Assembly: GCA_947447385.1 (NCBI GenBank)
Contig: CANFKN010000012.1
Location: forward strand, 1-15,371
DNA length: 15,371 nt
Direction: 5' to 3'
From: Microbacteriaceae bacterium
Lineage (GTDB): Bacteria; Actinomycetota; Actinomycetes; Actinomycetales; Microbacteriaceae
Shown: piece by piece, positions 12,163 to 15,371 of the stretch
How the letters are laid out: each line of letters begins with the position of its first letter
Position numbering within the stretch: the first letter of the stretch is position 1
Notes under the pieces: generated by a model
Told to the model about the DNA's origin: nothing
The model's input: the letters and a program-made list of their open reading frames with translations, nothing else
The model's database searches: none
Program-made: the position numbers and the translations under genes

Positions 12163-14685
12163 CTAACTTGGGCGCTTACTTCGCTTGCGTTTGCCCAGCC
12201 TTGAATAAATGAAACTTGAGAGCGTTCCAACGATGAAGCCGACTGGAACAACACTTGCCAACGGACCTATCGAAGGATCTTTTGGTGTTGCCGCACCAAA
12301 ATAAACCTTTGGTGTTTCGACTGCCGTTGGTTCTAACGTTGATGGTGGCACTGTAGGTGGAACACTCGGTGAAGTTGTTGGAACAAATGAGGGAACAGGT
12401 TCTGGCAAGTTAGTTAAGCCTTGTGAAACTAAAGATGCGACCTGAAGTGCCTGTGCCACGTTTGCCTCACTTAGGGGCGCGTATCCTGGAGGCAATTGCC
12501 CAAGCTCGGTTCCTTGGACTTGACCCTGTGTTGCCGCATATTTGATGAAGTTTGCATAGACCGCACGCAGGCTCTGATCGAGACCGACCGGGTTAACTGC
12601 TGCATAAACCGGCATTGTCAGTGGGTAGGCAGTCTGGGCAGCCTTCGCTGCATCGGTCGAAAAGTCAAACTCTCGAACCCTGTCATTGGCTGTTGTCGGT
12701 GTCATAGCCGAAGCAGCAGAAGCCATTGAATCACTGGTTGGTGAAACAAAATTGCCAGCCGGGTTTCGCAGTGACGCGGTTACGTTTTGATATTTCACCG
12801 CGCTGGCAGCTGTCGAAAGCGCTAGAACTCGCTGGCCGCCCTGAAGTGAACCAGGAGCCTTTTTGTAGGCCGGCGGCAAAGCGCCGTTGTCCCATGAACC
12901 CAAAGTGCTGGCATCACCGCGAAGCACCTTATAGGCACCTGTTTCAAAGTCGCTCAAGTATGGTCGCCAGGTAACTAGGTTGATAGCACCGGTTCCATAG
13001 TTCGGGTCTGTCAAAGAAGTGTCGGGCTTTTCGATTGGGTCTGCCTTAGGAAAATCTCTGCGAGGCAAGCTAAGTGCGGTGCCGGTTGGGTTCAAAAGTT
13101 CGTCGGTGCTAAACCAAGGGTTAACACGCATTCCCCATGGGTCTGGCTTGCCCGCAAGAAACTCTCTTGCCTCGCTGTCGGCCAGGATGTACTTCCACAC
13201 GGTGTCGGCGAGGTCGGACCGGCCCAGCGGTGTCGAAAGGTCTGAAATTCCAATACCGACGATCGCTTGATATTGCCATTCCAGGTCATTTACTGCCAAG
13301 AAGTCAGGGTCGCGGGTCAGATTTTGGGAGTTAGAGCCGGTCTTGAGATAGTTGAAGTACCCGATGTGGCTCTTGTCTGCTGGTGGCAATGCGTCAATGT
13401 AAGACCCAGTTAGCAGTTTGGCCAAGAGGCGTGGGGTTAGGTTGAGTTTTGTAAAAGGGCTAAAGTTGGCGTCTTTATAAGCGCCAGAGATTTTGCCGCG
13501 GGTTTTCACATATCGATCCACTGCAAACGAAACAGTTACACCCGTCATGGCAACCGGCGCATAGAGCAAAGCATGTTCAGTGTCTTCGGCAAGCGGTTCA
13601 GAAGTCAATGCCAACGGTGCGGTTGGTGTGCTCAAAGCCGTTGCCAGTGAATCTGACTCATTACCAGTGCTCAAGACAAATGCCGAACCCGAGGCTCCAG
13701 CACACAACTTCGGTTGCCACGAAGCAACCGCGGCCGAGACAAGTTCGCTGCCTGAGAGCTGACGCTCTGCGCCGCCAATTTCACAGCGAACACCGACGGG
13801 TCTGAAATCTAACTTCACGGCGATGTTGTGTTGCCATGAGTTCCAAAACAGACCTGAGGTTGAGATCTCTGGCTGGCCGTTGTCGGCCGTGCCGCGTGGA
13901 ATGAACACTAGCCAGCAAGATTGACCTGTTGCGGTGGTGCCAGTAACAATTGGCGTGCCGCAACCGAGAGCGGGTGACTGCATGACGGTTTGAATTTCGA
14001 ACTTTGAGGCTCCGACGCCCGAATCATCGGCGCCAGCCCAAGGCACGAAGTTTGTCGTGAGTGCCGTGAAGAACTGGTTTTCGTTAGCGTTGACCGTGTC
14101 GCTTACGTGCTTCACGCCGTCACGCTCTTCAATTGAGGTGACTACCTCGCCGGTGACGGCTTTGAACGGAACCGATGTGTAACTCTGACCAGGGTCCTTT
14201 TCAAACGAATAATCAGAATCGTGACTGTCAACGAACTGGGTGTTGATCGAATTGTCTCGGCTGCCAGCCGGATTGCCGGTGATGCCATATTGGCAGGTGG
14301 TTCGGTCTGGGTGACCAGGGTTTTGAGGGTCTTCACCCCAGCACTGCGCAATTTGCAAGAAGTTCGAGCCACCGCTCCCGCCACCCGGGCGGGTTGATTT
14401 CTTTAGGCCACTGAACGAAATTGCCACGCCCTGTGACATCAGGTTTTCGGTTTGTGAAACGGTAACTTTTAGGTCGGGGAACGGTGCTGATGAAACGTTT
14501 GGGTCTAAATCTGCTGCCGAAATGGTTTTTGCACTGGCAGTGTTCAAGCTGTTGAATGCTTCGGCACTGGCAGAACCATTAGGCAGAGCAACAACAATCA
14601 GTGCACCGACGAGCGCACCAACAACACCTGTGGCAGCCGCCCTGATGGCTCCAAGTTGAAATTCGGTGTTCTTTAGAAAGTTCAT
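12163..14685 (-). CDS. Very long PstS-like substrate-binding protein with C-terminal membrane anchor
   Basis: This 840-residue protein has an N-terminal signal sequence (1-42, cut near ASA), a large exported region, a Pro/Thr/Ser-rich linker (about 760-800), one membrane helix (about 808-828) and the basic tail KRKRSKRPS. The C-terminal part of the exported region (about 670-755) follows PstS: YPLTMPVYAAVN, then LRAVYANFIKYAATQGQ, then PPGYAPL, the order seen at the end of phosphate-binding proteins. The first 600 residues are much longer than an ordinary PstS of 320-400 and hold several cysteine pairs (for example QCWGE, TCQYG, GCG and SCW), suggesting disulfide-bonded insertions. It starts 21 bases after the stop of another anchored PstS-like gene, with little ribosome binding site. 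It may be a receptor or a surface-exposed binding protein. The partial PstS resemblance is visible; the rest is unrecognised. Confidence 0.82.
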   Translation of the reverse strand: MNFLKNTEFQLGAIRAAATGVVGALVGALIVVALPNGSASAEAFNSLNTASAKTISAADLDPNVSSAPFPDLKVTVSQTENLMSQGVAISFSGLKKSTRPGGGSGGSNFLQIAQCWGEDPQNPGHPDRTTCQYGITGNPAGSRDNSINTQFVDSHDSDYSFEKDPGQSYTSVPFKAVTGEVVTSIEERDGVKHVSDTVNANENQFFTALTTNFVPWAGADDSGVGASKFEIQTVMQSPALGCGTPIVTGTTATGQSCWLVFIPRGTADNGQPEISTSGLFWNSWQHNIAVKLDFRPVGVRCEIGGAERQLSGSELVSAAVASWQPKLCAGASGSAFVLSTGNESDSLATALSTPTAPLALTSEPLAEDTEHALLYAPVAMTGVTVSFAVDRYVKTRGKISGAYKDANFSPFTKLNLTPRLLAKLLTGSYIDALPPADKSHIGYFNYLKTGSNSQNLTRDPDFLAVNDLEWQYQAIVGIGISDLSTPLGRSDLADTVWKYILADSEAREFLAGKPDPWGMRVNPWFSTDELLNPTGTALSLPRRDFPKADPIEKPDTSLTDPNYGTGAINLVTWRPYLSDFETGAYKVLRGDASTLGSWDNGALPPAYKKAPGSLQGGQRVLALSTAASAVKYQNVTASLRNPAGNFVSPTSDSMASAASAMTPTTANDRVREFDFSTDAAKAAQTAYPLTMPVYAAVNPVGLDQSLRAVYANFIKYAATQGQVQGTELGQLPPGYAPLSEANVAQALQVASLVSQGLTNLPEPVPSFVPTTSPSVPPTVPPSTLEPTAVETPKVYFGAATPKDPSIGPLASVVPVGFIVGTLSSFIYSRLGKRKRSKRPS

Positions 14686-14706
14686 CTCGAGTGGTTTGCT
14701 AGCTCT

Positions 14707-15371
14707 TTAGTTCTCAGTGCTGCCGCGTGTCTTGCGGCGACGACCAATAAAGTTCATGGCAATCGGAGGCAGAATGATCACGAGCACCAAGAGAATGCCT
14801 GCAACTAACATGGTGATCTGCTGTTGACCGAACTGCTCTTTAGGCAGAGCATATGGGTAGGCCTCTAGGCTGTCAGAGCCATTGCTGGTGCCTGAGTTTG
14901 AGGCACCCGAGCCTGCGCCGGTGCCTGCTGGGTCAGTTGTTGTGCCGCCACTGGTGCCAGGGTCAGTTGTTGTGGCACCATCAGTGGTTGCGCCGTCGGT
15001 TGTTCCGGTTCCAGTTGAGTCGGTTCCGCTTGATGTGCCCGAACCTGCTGTGCTGCCGCCGGTAGTGGTCGCGCACTGGTCAGCGCCTTGCTTATCGCAA
15101 GCGGCTGGTTGTGGAGCCGACTTAGCCAACTGGTTATTGTTAGGGCTGTCGCCAGCTTTAAAAGTTGGGTTATTGCAGTTTTTCACGCTTGTATTAGCGG
15201 CTGAATTCGCGCCAGGAATTCTCTTAATCTGTTCGAAGCCGGCTAGCACAAGGTTCATCGGCAGTGGAGAGTATCCGAGTGCCTCAGCCTGCTGCTGGCC
15301 TTCGCAAAGCATGTAGTGAGCAAAGGTTCCGAGCGTTGCACCCTTTTGCGTTGTAAAAGTTGCGCCCGAAA
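14707..15371 (-). CDS. PstS-like substrate-binding protein, membrane anchored (5' end outside window)
   Basis: The reading frame is open across the window edge, so the start is missing. The visible part, about 221 codons, begins with the end of a PstS-type domain: GATLGTFAHYMLCEGQQQAEALGYSPLPMNL matches the C-terminal helix and GY-x-PLP motif of phosphate-binding proteins. A cysteine-containing stretch follows, then a long Gly/Thr/Ser-rich linker of about 70 residues. One membrane helix (starting at ITMLVAG) and a short basic tail with GRRRKTR complete it. The layout matches the next gene downstream. Ordinary actinobacterial PstS proteins are lipoproteins anchored at their N-terminus, so a C-terminal helix is unusual. 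The methionine at 15312 is internal, not the start. pstC and pstA may lie nearby upstream, outside the window. Confidence 0.85.
   Translation of the reverse strand, partial: SGATFTTQKGATLGTFAHYMLCEGQQQAEALGYSPLPMNLVLAGFEQIKRIPGANSAANTSVKNCNNPTFKAGDSPNNNQLAKSAPQPAACDKQGADQCATTTGGSTAGSGTSSGTDSTGTGTTDGATTDGATTTDPGTSGGTTTDPAGTGAGSGASNSGTSNGSDSLEAYPYALPKEQFGQQQITMLVAGILLVLVIILPPIAMNFIGRRRKTRGSTEN
14890..15070 (-). repeat. Low-complexity Gly/Thr/Ser linker-coding DNA
   Basis: The segment encodes repeated TTD, GTSSGT and GATTDG-like units in the stalk of the anchored PstS-like protein. The complementary strand is open for 144 codons only because of this composition. Confidence 0.6.

Noticed and set aside
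14882..15316. A 144-codon open frame on the plus strand, rich in Val and Pro
   Set aside because: It is the reverse complement of the Gly/Thr/Ser-rich linker of the PstS-like gene. Its composition explains the lack of stops, and it has no convincing start or domain.

Overview
The window looks like part of a chromosome from a Gram-positive actinobacterium of moderate G+C, perhaps an aquatic Microbacteriaceae-like lineage. The assignment rests on the many GTG/TTG starts, probable leaderless transcription, the absence of outer-membrane genes, many signal-peptide and surface proteins, and an actinobacterial-style pst region. It is an inference from gene style, not a measured placement. Coding density is high. 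No intergenic gap exceeds about 150 bases, and I see no RNA genes, insertion sequences or CRISPR.

Plus strand, 1-5424: the last codons of an upstream gene (probably an ABC ATPase) overlap an ABC-2 type membrane permease. Three secreted or membrane-anchored proteins follow, all built around the same unrecognised N-terminal domain of about 133 residues with two invariant cysteines. The first (893) is essentially one domain on a membrane anchor. The second (1465) adds three Ig-like repeats. The third (2926) carries two copies followed by a full-length GH13 alpha-amylase fold whose catalytic residues have been replaced. Terminators follow the second and third genes.

Minus strand, 15371-5482: a long co-directional series reads toward a shared, bidirectional terminator at about 5434-5469. 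In transcription order it encodes a C-terminally membrane-anchored PstS-like protein (5' end outside the window), a very long (840 aa) PstS-like protein with a C-terminal membrane anchor, and a soluble PstS-like protein. Next come a surface protein (two-cysteine domain, Ig-like domain, WxL-like C-terminus), a DUF916/WxL-interacting-like membrane protein, an Ig-like membrane protein, a sortase-fold protein without its catalytic residues, and PstB. The last three genes before pstB are tightly packed or overlapping.

Interpretation: the minus-strand genes look like a phosphate-uptake operon into which a non-covalent cell-surface assembly, resembling the WxL systems of Firmicutes, has been built. 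The plus-strand genes supply further surface proteins with the same display domain. Two independent enzyme folds (GH13 and sortase) appear to be pseudoenzymes, so the locus seems to be about binding and scaffolding at the surface rather than catalysis. Family names rest on recalled motifs, not on searches.
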